64,000 nt of DNA, taken from positions 496,001-560,000 of the forward strand of contig NC_014374.1 of NCBI RefSeq assembly GCF_000144915.1, given 5' to 3'. Below are positions 49,301-57,502 of this stretch, in pieces (the first letter of the stretch is position 1; every line of letters starts with the position of its first letter). Position numbers and translations under genes: made by a program. This DNA is from Acidilobus saccharovorans 345-15. GTDB taxonomy: Archaea; Thermoproteota; Thermoprotei_A; Sulfolobales; Acidilobaceae. The notes below the pieces were generated by a model that was given only the letters and a program-made list of their open reading frames with translations, searched no databases and was not told the origin of the DNA.

Positions 49301-52300
49301 CTAAGCCTTTGACCTGGCGTAGAGGTAGAAGCTGGCGTAGGGGTAGCCGTGGACAAGCTTAACGACCTCGTTAACTTTTTCGCTGTCCTTGGCCACCACA
49401 ACGACGTAGCCCATGTTCATAGCCTTCTCAAGCTCCCCCCTCCTGGCCAGGGAGGCCAGCCTCCTGTAGTAACTTGGCGAAACGGAGGGCGACCTGCCAG
49501 TGAGCTTGAGGTACCTGGCGGAGACCAGGGGGGCGGCCGTGGGGGAGGCGCCTATAACCACTGAGCCCTCCCCCACGAGCTCCTCAACCTCTATAACGTC
49601 CTTTATGGCGCGGTCGACGCACTCGTCCAGGCTGTCACACCTCACCACCTTGCCCAGCCTGACGCCTCCCAGAGGGGGCCTGACCCCCCTGGCGAGGAGC
49701 TCCTCTATGGCCCTCTTGACCTGGGAGTCAGCCAGCTGCTGCCCTCCCCTTGCCCTGGCCGCCACTGCCGCCTCCAGCAGGTCCGAGAGCTCCTTGACCT
49801 TCCTGCCCTCCCTCAGGGAGAGCCAGAGCGATATGGCGTAGAGCTCAGGGTCAAGGTACCTCCTCGGCCTCCTCCAGCCCGAGGTCACGGAGACCAGGGC
49901 CACGAGGCCGTCGTAGCTTATCGACTTACAGGCCTCCTGCGCCTTCAGCCCTATTGAGGCGTCGTTGTCGCAGATGTTAAAGTAGACCCTGCGGCCCTCC
50001 AGCCCCCTCACGGCCCTTGATATGCACGTGCCGTCGCTCATCGGTATGCACCACCCCGCCTCCTCCTCGACCTTCTCCCTCGGCAGGTCGTAGGCCAGCA
50101 GCGGCCCCCTGACGACCTCGTAGTCTATCAGGCCCGCCACCCTCAGCACGTCAAGGTACTTGACGAGCCCCCACTCGCCCTCCCTGCCCTTGATGGGGAT
50201 CGGGATGACGCCGTCCCTGTACTTGACGTACTGCATGGCCTCGGCTATCAGCTGCAGGGTCCTGTGCACGCTGAGGGGCCTTATGGCCTCCCCCTTGGCC
50301 ATGGCCGACTGCACGGTCATGTCAGAGGGGTTGTAAAGTATGACAGCCCTCGCGGGCTTCCCATCCCTCCCGGCCCTGCCTATCTCCTGGTACAGGTCCT
50401 CCACGCTGCCGCTCGGCGCGGCGTGAAGGGTCCACCTTATGTTAGGTATGTCAACACCCATGCCGAAGGCCTTGGTGGCCACCACTATCCTTGGCCCCCT
50501 GCCCGTGCGGGAGGAGCTTACTATCTCCTCCTCGACCCGCCTCCTCTCGGAGTCGCTCAGCTGGCCGTGGTACACGGCTATGTCCTCGCCCAGCCTCCTG
50601 CCCAGGAACTTGGCCACCTCCTCGGCGTTAAGCCAGGGCCTTGAGTCACTCTGGACGAACGGCACGAACACTATACCAACCCACGGCCCCCCGAGCGAGT
50701 CGGCCCACCTGGTGAGCTCCTCCGCGTGGGCCGCTATGTCCTCAAGCCTGTCAGGGCCGTCCCTGGCTGGCACAACATCAATGGAGATCTCAGGCCTCAG
50801 GGACGGGGCCCTCAGGACCACTGGCTTGCCCGAGTAGCTCACCTCCGCGGTCTCAGGGCCCAGGGATATACGGCGCTCCTCGTAGTCCTGGTAGCCGAGC
50901 TCGCTCAGGACGTCCCTGACCACGTCAGAGGGAGCTGAGGCGGTGAGGGCAACTATCGGGGGCCACCCGGCCGAGGCCCTGTCCTTGAGCTGCCTGGCGA
51001 CGTACAGGTAGCTTGGCCTGAAGCTGAGCCCCCACCTTGAGAGGGCGTGGGCCTCGTCGAGCACCACGAGGCTCGCCTCGCCCGAGGTTGACACCAGCTC
51101 GGAGGCAGGCCCCGAGCTGAAGCCCTCGGGCGTCACGTAGACCAGGTCCAGGAGACCCTCCCTGGCAGCGGCTATTATCTCCCTCTTCCTTGAAGGCGGC
51201 ACACTCGAGTCTATGTAGGCGGCCCTGAGCCCCCTCGACCTGGCGTTCTTCACCTGGTCGTGCATGAGCGCCCTCAGGGGGCTTATCACTATGGCCGTTG
51301 ACCCCAGTCCCAGGTCCTCGAAGGCCTTCGCAGTCACCTGGAAGATCGCGCTCTTCCCGGCCCCAGTGGGAAGTATGACCATCAGCGCTGAGGCCCTGCC
51401 CGAGGAGGCCATCTGGGCCAACACCCTCACGGCGAGGCCCTGGTAGGGCCTCAGGCTCAGGTTGGCGCCCCAGAGCCTCTTGAACGCGTTCTCGGCCTCC
51501 TCCATTATATCAGTGTCGCTGAGCTCCACATCAATCTCGTGCCTCGCCGGTGCCACCAGCTCTATGTCGTCCCTCCTCTCGGCCTCGGCGTGGAGGGCCC
51601 TGCTGACCGCCAGGCCCCCGTTCTTGGCCACAAGCTCTATGACGGAGTCCACAAGCCTGTCGTGGACGCCATATGCCGTGTCCTCGGGCTCTGCTCTGAT
51701 CAGCCTCTCGGGGAACACTATAATGGAGCGGTCGGCCACGCCCCCGGCCTCAGGCATGGCCAGGTAGTCATCCCATGATATGAAGCCCAGGCCTCCCCTG
51801 GAGAACCAGGAGTCTATGGTTTCAGCAGTTATGAACGTGCCTCCGTGGGCGCTGGCGGCCGCCCTGGCGAGGGCCCTCGTTGGGACTATTATCAGCGGCC
51901 TGGAGGCCCCCGAGGCCATGGCGACAGCTGACGACACCGCCTCAGAGGCCCCCCTGAGGCCGCCCAATATGGGCTCGCCGTAGGCCTTCACCTTGCCCTT
52001 GTTGGGGGCCGCCATGCCGAGGGACTCCGCCAGCCTCTGGGGGACGTAAGAGTTGGCGGTGAGCCTTATGTTCTTGGCTCCGGGGCACCTCACCTTGAGC
52101 TTCCTAAGGAGCTCCTCCTCGTCAGGCGGAGGCCTTGAGGGGATGCAGTCGTCGTAGGTGCGAGCGCAGTCAAGTAGGACTTCTATATCATCGAGGCACG
52201 CCAGGTCCCACGGCTCAACCTGGCTGCCAGGCCTTGGGCCTGCGGCCGTCTGCACCAGGGAGGCCATTATGGCTTTAGCTATTGACCTGCCCTCGTCGCC

Positions 52301-53332
52301 GTCAAGGCTTGAGAGTCTGATGGCCCTCAGGGGGTCGCCTCCCCTTGAGGCCAGCGCCTTGATGACTGTAGCTGCCACGTAGTCGTCCTGGGGGGCCCGC
52401 GAGGGGCTCACCGAGAACGGCCTCCACAGCGGCATGTAGGCCCTGGGCCTGTCCGTGACAACTATGGAGCGCTGTTCCTTGACGCCGCGCTGCCCCACGA
52501 CGGAGTTCACCACGTCCCTATACTTGACTATTTCGGAGGCGCCCCTCACGTCCTCGGGCATCTTTTCCCACTCGACCCCAACCCTGTTCAGTATGTCAAC
52601 CGAGCTCTCGACCGCTGCAAGGACCACGGCTGACGGGGGAAGCATGGGGTTAACCCCTAGGTTGTAGGCTATTGACGCCAGCGAGGGCCTCACGTCAGGG
52701 TAGGCCAGCCTCACGAGCCTCCTGGCGTTTACAGCCCCCCTGAGGCCGCAGCTGCCCCAGCTTATGACAAGCTTCGCCCCTGAGAGCTCAGCTATGGAGC
52801 TCATTGCCTCCTCCGGCGGCGGGGACCTCCATGAGCTCCCAGGCGGCGGCACCTCGGTTACGACGCCATCTACCATGACCTCCCTGTAGTCGCCCTCGCA
52901 CACAGCAACCATGACCTTTGAGCTGCCGGAGAGCTTTGGTTGCTCCTGCAGTAGCCTTGACGCCTCGGCTTCCCACTTGGAGAGCGCCAGCCCAAGTGAG
53001 TAGGCCCTCGCCCTGCGGAGGGTGACGGAGGGCACCGAGCAGCCCCTTGAGGCCAGGTATATGACGTCCTCGTAAAGTCCAAGGGAGATGAGCGACTCCG
53101 CCAGCCTCTCCGAGCCCTTGGGGCACGACCTCAGGGACCTCACTATAGCGGAGACCTGCTGCCTGCTTATGCCTAGGGACTCGGCAGAGGAGGCCACTTC
53201 GACTATGCTGTCGGGGTTCACCTTCAGCCTCAGGGAGGTGAGGAGCCTTGACAGCAGCCTCTTCCTGTAGGCTACATAGGTCGCCGCGCCCGCAGCGGCC
53301 GCTGCACCTGCAGCTAGGACGGCCTCTTGCAC
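49301..53332 (-). CDS. 1343-residue RecQ-like superfamily 2 helicase with large unassigned N-terminal region
   Basis: Residues about 620-1010 are a complete RecQ-like helicase: LRPYQGLAVRVL, LPTGAGKSAI (Walker A 657-661), DEAH (759-762), LTASAPS, YHGQLSDSERR, TKAFGMGVDIPN and YQEIGRAGRDG (981-991). About 330 residues follow, lacking a clear zinc or HRDC motif. The first 600 residues match nothing certain: an Ala-rich helix that could be membrane-bound (residues 4-20), a segment 185-255 whose pattern recalls a degenerate DEDD exonuclease, and 478-545 with LIIVPTRALAR that recalls a decayed helicase strand. It lies downstream of tfb/gar1. DNA unwinding is likely; role in repair or defence is open. 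Confidence 0.82.
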   Translation of the reverse strand: MQEAVLAAGAAAAAGAATYVAYRKRLLSRLLTSLRLKVNPDSIVEVASSAESLGISRQQVSAIVRSLRSCPKGSERLAESLISLGLYEDVIYLASRGCSVPSVTLRRARAYSLGLALSKWEAEASRLLQEQPKLSGSSKVMVAVCEGDYREVMVDGVVTEVPPPGSSWRSPPPEEAMSSIAELSGAKLVISWGSCGLRGAVNARRLVRLAYPDVRPSLASIAYNLGVNPMLPPSAVVLAAVESSVDILNRVGVEWEKMPEDVRGASEIVKYRDVVNSVVGQRGVKEQRSIVVTDRPRAYMPLWRPFSVSPSRAPQDDYVAATVIKALASRGGDPLRAIRLSSLDGDEGRSIAKAIMASLVQTAAGPRPGSQVEPWDLACLDDIEVLLDCARTYDDCIPSRPPPDEEELLRKLKVRCPGAKNIRLTANSYVPQRLAESLGMAAPNKGKVKAYGEPILGGLRGASEAVSSAVAMASGASRPLIIVPTRALARAAASAHGGTFITAETIDSWFSRGGLGFISWDDYLAMPEAGGVADRSIIVFPERLIRAEPEDTAYGVHDRLVDSVIELVAKNGGLAVSRALHAEAERRDDIELVAPARHEIDVELSDTDIMEEAENAFKRLWGANLSLRPYQGLAVRVLAQMASSGRASALMVILPTGAGKSAIFQVTAKAFEDLGLGSTAIVISPLRALMHDQVKNARSRGLRAAYIDSSVPPSRKREIIAAAREGLLDLVYVTPEGFSSGPASELVSTSGEASLVVLDEAHALSRWGLSFRPSYLYVARQLKDRASAGWPPIVALTASAPSDVVRDVLSELGYQDYEERRISLGPETAEVSYSGKPVVLRAPSLRPEISIDVVPARDGPDRLEDIAAHAEELTRWADSLGGPWVGIVFVPFVQSDSRPWLNAEEVAKFLGRRLGEDIAVYHGQLSDSERRRVEEEIVSSSRTGRGPRIVVATKAFGMGVDIPNIRWTLHAAPSGSVEDLYQEIGRAGRDGKPARAVILYNPSDMTVQSAMAKGEAIRPLSVHRTLQLIAEAMQYVKYRDGVIPIPIKGREGEWGLVKYLDVLRVAGLIDYEVVRGPLLAYDLPREKVEEEAGWCIPMSDGTCISRAVRGLEGRRVYFNICDNDASIGLKAQEACKSISYDGLVALVSVTSGWRRPRRYLDPELYAISLWLSLREGRKVKELSDLLEAAVAARARGGQQLADSQVKRAIEELLARGVRPPLGGVRLGKVVRCDSLDECVDRAIKDVIEVEELVGEGSVVIGASPTAAPLVSARYLKLTGRSPSVSPSYYRRLASLARRGELEKAMNMGYVVVVAKDSEKVNEVVKLVHGYPYASFYLYARSKA

Positions 53333-53400
53333 GCTGGCTCTCCTGGCTCCTCTAGGACCGGGCCCGCTTAAGGGAAGGAGAGCTCAAAAGCTAAAAAGGC

Positions 53401-54327
53401 TCAGACGTCAACGACCACTACCATGTTGTCCATCAGGAACCTGTAGAGCTTCCTCACGGTGGACTCCTTTATGCCGACTACCTTGGCCACGTCGCTCTGG
53501 CTTATCTCATAGCCGTTAAGCCTTGCAACCAGGTAGACGGCGGCCGCCGCCAGGGCCTCGGGCTTCTTGCCGTATGGTGTCTTGCCTGCCACGCCCAGGG
53601 ACTTCCTTATGAAGTTCAGCGAGTCCTGCACGACTTGCTGAGGCAGCGACAGGCTTGACGCTATCCTGTTAATGTAGGTGAAGGACCTCTCCAGCACCCT
53701 GCCCTGGCCCTCGGAGGCCACGACGACCTTAAGCATGTCAAGGGCGCCGACGTCGTTGAGCTTCTTAAGGCCGTCCCATAGGTCGTTGTCGTCTATCTCA
53801 AAGAAGCTCTCTATCTCGCCCTTAGATATGCTTAAGTTGTAGACCTCTACCACCTTCTCCAGGGCGGCGGCCACGACCTTGTTCACGTCCCTGCCTATGG
53901 GCTTCTTGGCCCTCTCAGCGTAGGCGTGGAGCACCTGCCCTAGGGCGTCCTTGGCGCTGTCGCTCAGCTCAAAGGCGCTCGCCGCCTTCTTGGCTATGGA
54001 GAACATGTTGACCAGCGGCGCCTCGCCCTTGAGCAGCGGGTGGGAGCTGCCTATCCTCATCCTCAGGTTCCTGACCCTCATCAGCGGCGACCTTGACCTG
54101 GCCGGGCTCATCCTCAGGTTGCCTATGCCTAGGTCATGCATCAGGGGGTCGTTGGAGTACGAGGCCCTCTCAACGCCCTTCACGTTGCCGTTGCTGAGCG
54201 ACCTCCACTCAGGGCCGTCACTGAGCTCGTTGCCGTCGTATATGTAGCCACAGTTGGGACAGACGAGAACCCCATTATCATCAACAAGCTTGGAGCCGCA
54301 CCTGGGACACACGAGTGGGGCAACCAC
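53401..54327 (-). CDS. tfb: Transcription initiation factor TFB, divergent
   Basis: A 308-residue TFIIB homologue that recruits RNA polymerase to TBP-bound promoters. The zinc ribbon has C7, C10, C23 and C26; GPEWR marks the start of the B-reader. Two cyclin repeats follow: about 105-200 and 205-300, the second with KKPEALAAAAVYLVARLNGY and the helix-turn-helix ISQSDVAKVVGIKESTVRKLY. The B-reader/linker (45-100) is unusually Arg- and Met-rich and the first repeat is weakly conserved, so this may not be the main housekeeping TFB. It follows gar1 across six bases. Confidence 0.9.
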   Translation of the reverse strand: MVAPLVCPRCGSKLVDDNGVLVCPNCGYIYDGNELSDGPEWRSLSNGNVKGVERASYSNDPLMHDLGIGNLRMSPARSRSPLMRVRNLRMRIGSSHPLLKGEAPLVNMFSIAKKAASAFELSDSAKDALGQVLHAYAERAKKPIGRDVNKVVAAALEKVVEVYNLSISKGEIESFFEIDDNDLWDGLKKLNDVGALDMLKVVVASEGQGRVLERSFTYINRIASSLSLPQQVVQDSLNFIRKSLGVAGKTPYGKKPEALAAAAVYLVARLNGYEISQSDVAKVVGIKESTVRKLYRFLMDNMVVVVDV

Positions 54328-54333
54328 GTCTAA

Positions 54334-54618
54334 TCACCTTCTCCTGTGATGGCTCCTCCTCCTGGGGGGCGAGAATATGAGGAAGAGCTCGTCCCCCTCC
54401 TTAACTGAGGCGCCCGGGCTCAGCTTGACCAGCAGGTATGGGGAGTTGACGTTTCCTATTATGTCGGCGGCCGACCCCACGAGCCTGCGGTCAGGGTTGA
54501 TCACGGGCGACCCTTGCCTGAACTTCCTTACATCTATGTCGGCCCTGACCACGGCTAGGCCGTTGACTATGCCTGAGACCTTGCCGATCCTTAGGACTTC
54601 CCGGGCGCCTCCCTCCAT
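54334..54618 (-). CDS. gar1: H/ACA RNP protein Gar1
   Basis: A 94-residue Gar1, part of the H/ACA pseudouridylation complex with Cbf5, Nop10 and L7Ae. It shows the beta-barrel IGKVSGIVNGLAVVRADI, RRLVGSAADIIGNVNSPYLLVKL and a basic tail PPRRRSHHRRR. ATG 54618 follows GGGGGAA; the open frame to 54744 adds non-homologous residues. The pairing with tfb is widespread in archaea. Confidence 0.93.
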   Translation of the reverse strand: MEGGAREVLRIGKVSGIVNGLAVVRADIDVRKFRQGSPVINPDRRLVGSAADIIGNVNSPYLLVKLSPGASVKEGDELFLIFSPPRRRSHHRRR

Positions 54619-54789
54619 AAGTTCCCCCCAGCGGGTGCCAAGGTTAGATGTCGCGGCCCTATAAGAAAACCTGGCAGGCAACCGCGGTCCTTGCCCCCAA
54701 GCTGTGGGAAAGGGGCCGCCTGAAGCGGGAGGCCAAGTCCTCACCTAAAGCTGAAAGGATAGTAAACCGAGATAAAGCTTAAAAAGACC

Positions 54790-55470
54790 TCACAGAAGCT
54801 CCCTCAGGTCCTGCCTGGCCCTTGCTGAGGCGTCCCCTACCACGGGCTCGCCGTGCCCTGGGAGCAGGACCCTGAAGTCCAGCGACAGCAGCCTCCTCAC
54901 CGACTCCCTGGCCCTCTGCATGTCAGCGGTGAACAGGGGCGGCGGGCCCTGGACCCTGCCGTCGCGGAAGTTCAGGTTGTCGCCGGCGAATAGGTGCTCC
55001 CCGTCGTAGAGGGCTATGGAGCCGGGCGTGTGCCCTGGGACGTGGATCACCCTGAGCCCGTGGACCTCGTCGCCGTCGTTTAGGACAACGTCTGGCTTGA
55101 CCGGCTTGAACCAGCGGTAGGCCTCGACGGCCTCCCTTGGGGCTTCCTTGGGGAGCTGAGGGGGTACCAGGCCCTCAAGTATTGGGGCGTCGTCCCTGTG
55201 CACGTATATCTTGGCCCCTGTGGCCGAGCGAATGGCGTTCGCGCTGCCAGAGTGATCCAGGTGGTAGTGGGTCAAAACTATGGCCTTGACCTGGGAGGGG
55301 CTGAAGCCCAGGGACCTTATGGAGTCCAACACCAGGCCGTCCTTGCCCGGAATGCCCGTGTCTATTATGATGAGGCCGTCCTCCTGGACGTAAAAGTATA
55401 TGTTGCCGTTAGTCTCCTCCACGGGCACCCTGTAGACCCTGCTCGTCACCTGAAGGACCACTGCTCCCAC
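54790..55470 (-). CDS. MBL-fold hydrolase, glyoxalase II-like
   Basis: About 226 residues of compact metallo-beta-lactamase fold. THYHLDHSG gives H68, H70, D72 and H73; other ligands lie in VPGHTPGSIAL, FAGDNLNF and LLPGHGEPV. The TPGSIALYDG and AGDNLN text fits glyoxalase II-like or lactonase-like hydrolases. GTG 55470 is chosen, 26 bases from the TATA box centre, so the mRNA is probably leaderless; a longer frame to 55527 crosses that promoter. Substrate unknown. Confidence 0.87.
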   Translation of the reverse strand: MGAVVLQVTSRVYRVPVEETNGNIYFYVQEDGLIIIDTGIPGKDGLVLDSIRSLGFSPSQVKAIVLTHYHLDHSGSANAIRSATGAKIYVHRDDAPILEGLVPPQLPKEAPREAVEAYRWFKPVKPDVVLNDGDEVHGLRVIHVPGHTPGSIALYDGEHLFAGDNLNFRDGRVQGPPPLFTADMQRARESVRRLLSLDFRVLLPGHGEPVVGDASARARQDLRELL

Positions 55471-55490
55471 GCGATGCGAGTAAGTCGGGA

Positions 55491-55500
55491 AAAGATATAA
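55491..55500 (-). promoter_or_regulatory. TATA box of the leaderless MBL gene
   Basis: The minus-strand element TTATATCTTT is centred close to 55497, which puts the transcript start at about 55471, on the GTG start codon. This supports the shorter protein. Confidence 0.65.
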
Positions 55501-55585
55501 AGTTTTAATTAGTATACCCGAGGCCATCAGCCCCGCAGGAGTCCACGGTCAAAGGGGGTCCGACCCTCTTAACTCCAATGCCCGT

Positions 55586-56776
55586 ATGCTCCCGTCGGGA
55601 GTACATGTGTGGTACTGGCTGGGGGTCACCTACATAGCGGCGCTCTCAATAGTTGACTTCATGATGTTCAACTACATAGGGTTCAGGACGGACGTGTCGG
55701 ACATAGACTACGGCATAATCGGGGCCGCATGGAGCGCCGTGTTCATAGCTTCCAGCGAGTTCCTCGGCAGGCTGGCCGACAGGGGGGACTACCGTAAGCT
55801 GACGGCGGTGTCGCTCGTGGCCATAGCAGTGGCTTCCCTGCTGTTTGGCCTGGCGAGGGGCGTTGAGCTTATGGCGATAGCCTACATGTTCCACGCTGTT
55901 GCCACTGCGGCCGCTAACCTCGGCTTCTCGGCTGGCATGTTTGAGCTGTCGCCCGACACCGAGTGGGAGGCGAAGGCATCAGGCCAGAGGCTGGGCCTCT
56001 TCGGCATAAAGGGCGCTGGGCTGCTTGCCCTGTCCTTCGTGGTCCCCTTCATACCCCTCATGGGGCTGGCCGTGGGGGTAGGCGTCGCCTCCCTCGCCGT
56101 TGGGCTCGCCTTTATGTTGTTCCTCCCCTCAGGCTGGCCCCCCTTCGAGAGGAAGCTCCACGGGCTCATGCTAAGGCTTGAGGGCTTCGGCCTCTACGCC
56201 ACCGCGGTGGGGTCCTTCGCCTACGGCAAGTACGGGCTTCTCTACAACATCTCCAGGTCAGTTGAGAGGGGCGCGGGATCGTCGACAGGGGTGGCGGTGT
56301 CGGCTATGCTGACGACCTTTGTCGGTGATTACTACCTGACTGCCCTGCCGCTCATGCTCAGGTACGTCAACCTGGGCCTCAGGGACTACATGGTTGCCTT
56401 TGCAGCTGCGGGCCTCTCGGCGGCCGCGGCGTTGGCCCTAGTCCAGGGCACGGGCTCCAGGTCGCTGGCGGCGGCGGGCATAGCGATAAGGGGGGCGTGG
56501 GCCATAGTGGCCATAAGGTTCATAGACTCCCTGGCCGGCATAGTGGCCTACATAGTGGTCCTGGTAGCCCTCTTCAGCGTGCTTGACCTGTCGCTATATA
56601 GGATATACATAGGGATAACGGGGGGCTACAGGGTGCACGGCTACATGATGTTAAGGGAGCTGGGCTCCCTGGTGGGCTCCCTGGCAGGGGGGCTGGCGCT
56701 CTACCTTGGCCCGCTGGCCTTCATGGCCACCCCGGCCGTGATTACGGCGGCGGCCGTAGCCGCGGCCCTAATTTAG
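55586..56776 (+). CDS. MFS-like transporter
   Basis: A 396-residue membrane protein with about twelve hydrophobic helices. The loop 2-3 motif reads EFLGRLADRGDYRKLT, a degenerate MFS motif A. The second half lacks a clear copy of it. Relatives are poorly characterised archaeal permeases. The ATG at 55586 lies in the short divergent region shared with the MBL gene. Substrate cannot be inferred. A dolichol-kinase-like gene follows after 45 bases, possibly in the same operon. Confidence 0.75.
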   Translation: MLPSGVHVWYWLGVTYIAALSIVDFMMFNYIGFRTDVSDIDYGIIGAAWSAVFIASSEFLGRLADRGDYRKLTAVSLVAIAVASLLFGLARGVELMAIAYMFHAVATAAANLGFSAGMFELSPDTEWEAKASGQRLGLFGIKGAGLLALSFVVPFIPLMGLAVGVGVASLAVGLAFMLFLPSGWPPFERKLHGLMLRLEGFGLYATAVGSFAYGKYGLLYNISRSVERGAGSSTGVAVSAMLTTFVGDYYLTALPLMLRYVNLGLRDYMVAFAAAGLSAAAALALVQGTGSRSLAAAGIAIRGAWAIVAIRFIDSLAGIVAYIVVLVALFSVLDLSLYRIYIGITGGYRVHGYMMLRELGSLVGSLAGGLALYLGPLAFMATPAVITAAAVAAALI

Positions 56777-56821
56777 CTGCAAGCACTTTAATTCTGCGCA
56801 TCACACAGGGTCAGCGAGAGT

Positions 56822-57502
56822 ATGTTGTCCATAACGCTTCAGCTGGCCATAACCTTAGCCCTGGCGGCGTGGGTTGGCGCTGTAGTCCTCTACATCTCAA
56901 AGGCCGTCTACAGGCTGTCCACCTCTCATGGACTTGGGGACCGCATATCAAGGTACATGGCTAGGAAGACGATACATATCCTGGGCGGCGGCCTGGTGGC
57001 CGCGCTGGTGCCCTTTGTCTACACCCAGCCGTGGATGGCGTTTGCCTCAGCCATGGCTCTGACTGGTTACATCTTCTACAGGAGGAGGAAGGGCTTAATG
57101 GCGTGGTTCCAGGAGCCCGATAACGCCTACGAGGCCCACTTCACCATAATGTGGGGCCTTGTCATACTCGCCTCCTGGTTCTTCGACCCAAGCATGGTGA
57201 TCGGGGCCGTCTCGGCGCTGTTCATGTCAGTCGGCGACGGCGTCACGGGGGTCGTGAGGGGCCTCAGGAGGGTCAGGGGCAAGGCGTGGTCGGGGACCAT
57301 AGCTATGATTGTCGTGTCGTCCCTCATAGGGGGCTACTTCCTCGGCCTTGAGGGGGTGGCGGCCGGCGTGGCGGCCTCCTTTGTGGAGAGGATAAACGGG
57401 GTCGACGATAACATCACCGTGCCCCTCGTCTCGTTCCTCCTGCTCCTGGCCATGAGGTACCTGCTACCGGCGGGCCTGGCTCACTTCCCTCCCAGGCTCT
57501 GA
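56822..57502 (+). CDS. Dolichol/phytol kinase-family membrane protein
   Basis: A 226-residue integral membrane protein with six to seven helices of the SEC59/VTE5 CTP-dependent polyprenol kinase family. Signatures are YMARKTIHILGGGLVAAL near the N-terminus, SVGDGVTGVVRG in the middle, and GKAWSGTIAMIVVSSLIGG after it. It may phosphorylate dolichol, geranylgeraniol or a related prenol for lipid or glycan synthesis, fitting the lipid cluster that follows on the other strand. It overlaps the convergent DHA2 gene by 22 bases. Confidence 0.87.
   Translation: MLSITLQLAITLALAAWVGAVVLYISKAVYRLSTSHGLGDRISRYMARKTIHILGGGLVAALVPFVYTQPWMAFASAMALTGYIFYRRRKGLMAWFQEPDNAYEAHFTIMWGLVILASWFFDPSMVIGAVSALFMSVGDGVTGVVRGLRRVRGKAWSGTIAMIVVSSLIGGYFLGLEGVAAGVAASFVERINGVDDNITVPLVSFLLLLAMRYLLPAGLAHFPPRL

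Noticed and set aside
49301-53332. Assignment of the helicase as DpdF of the deazaguanine DNA-modification system
   Set aside because: None of the other Dpd or queuosine-type genes is in the window, and a RecQ-like core alone is not diagnostic.
54619-54744. N-terminal extension of Gar1
   Set aside because: Gar1 homology begins just after ATG 54618, which has a strong ribosome site.
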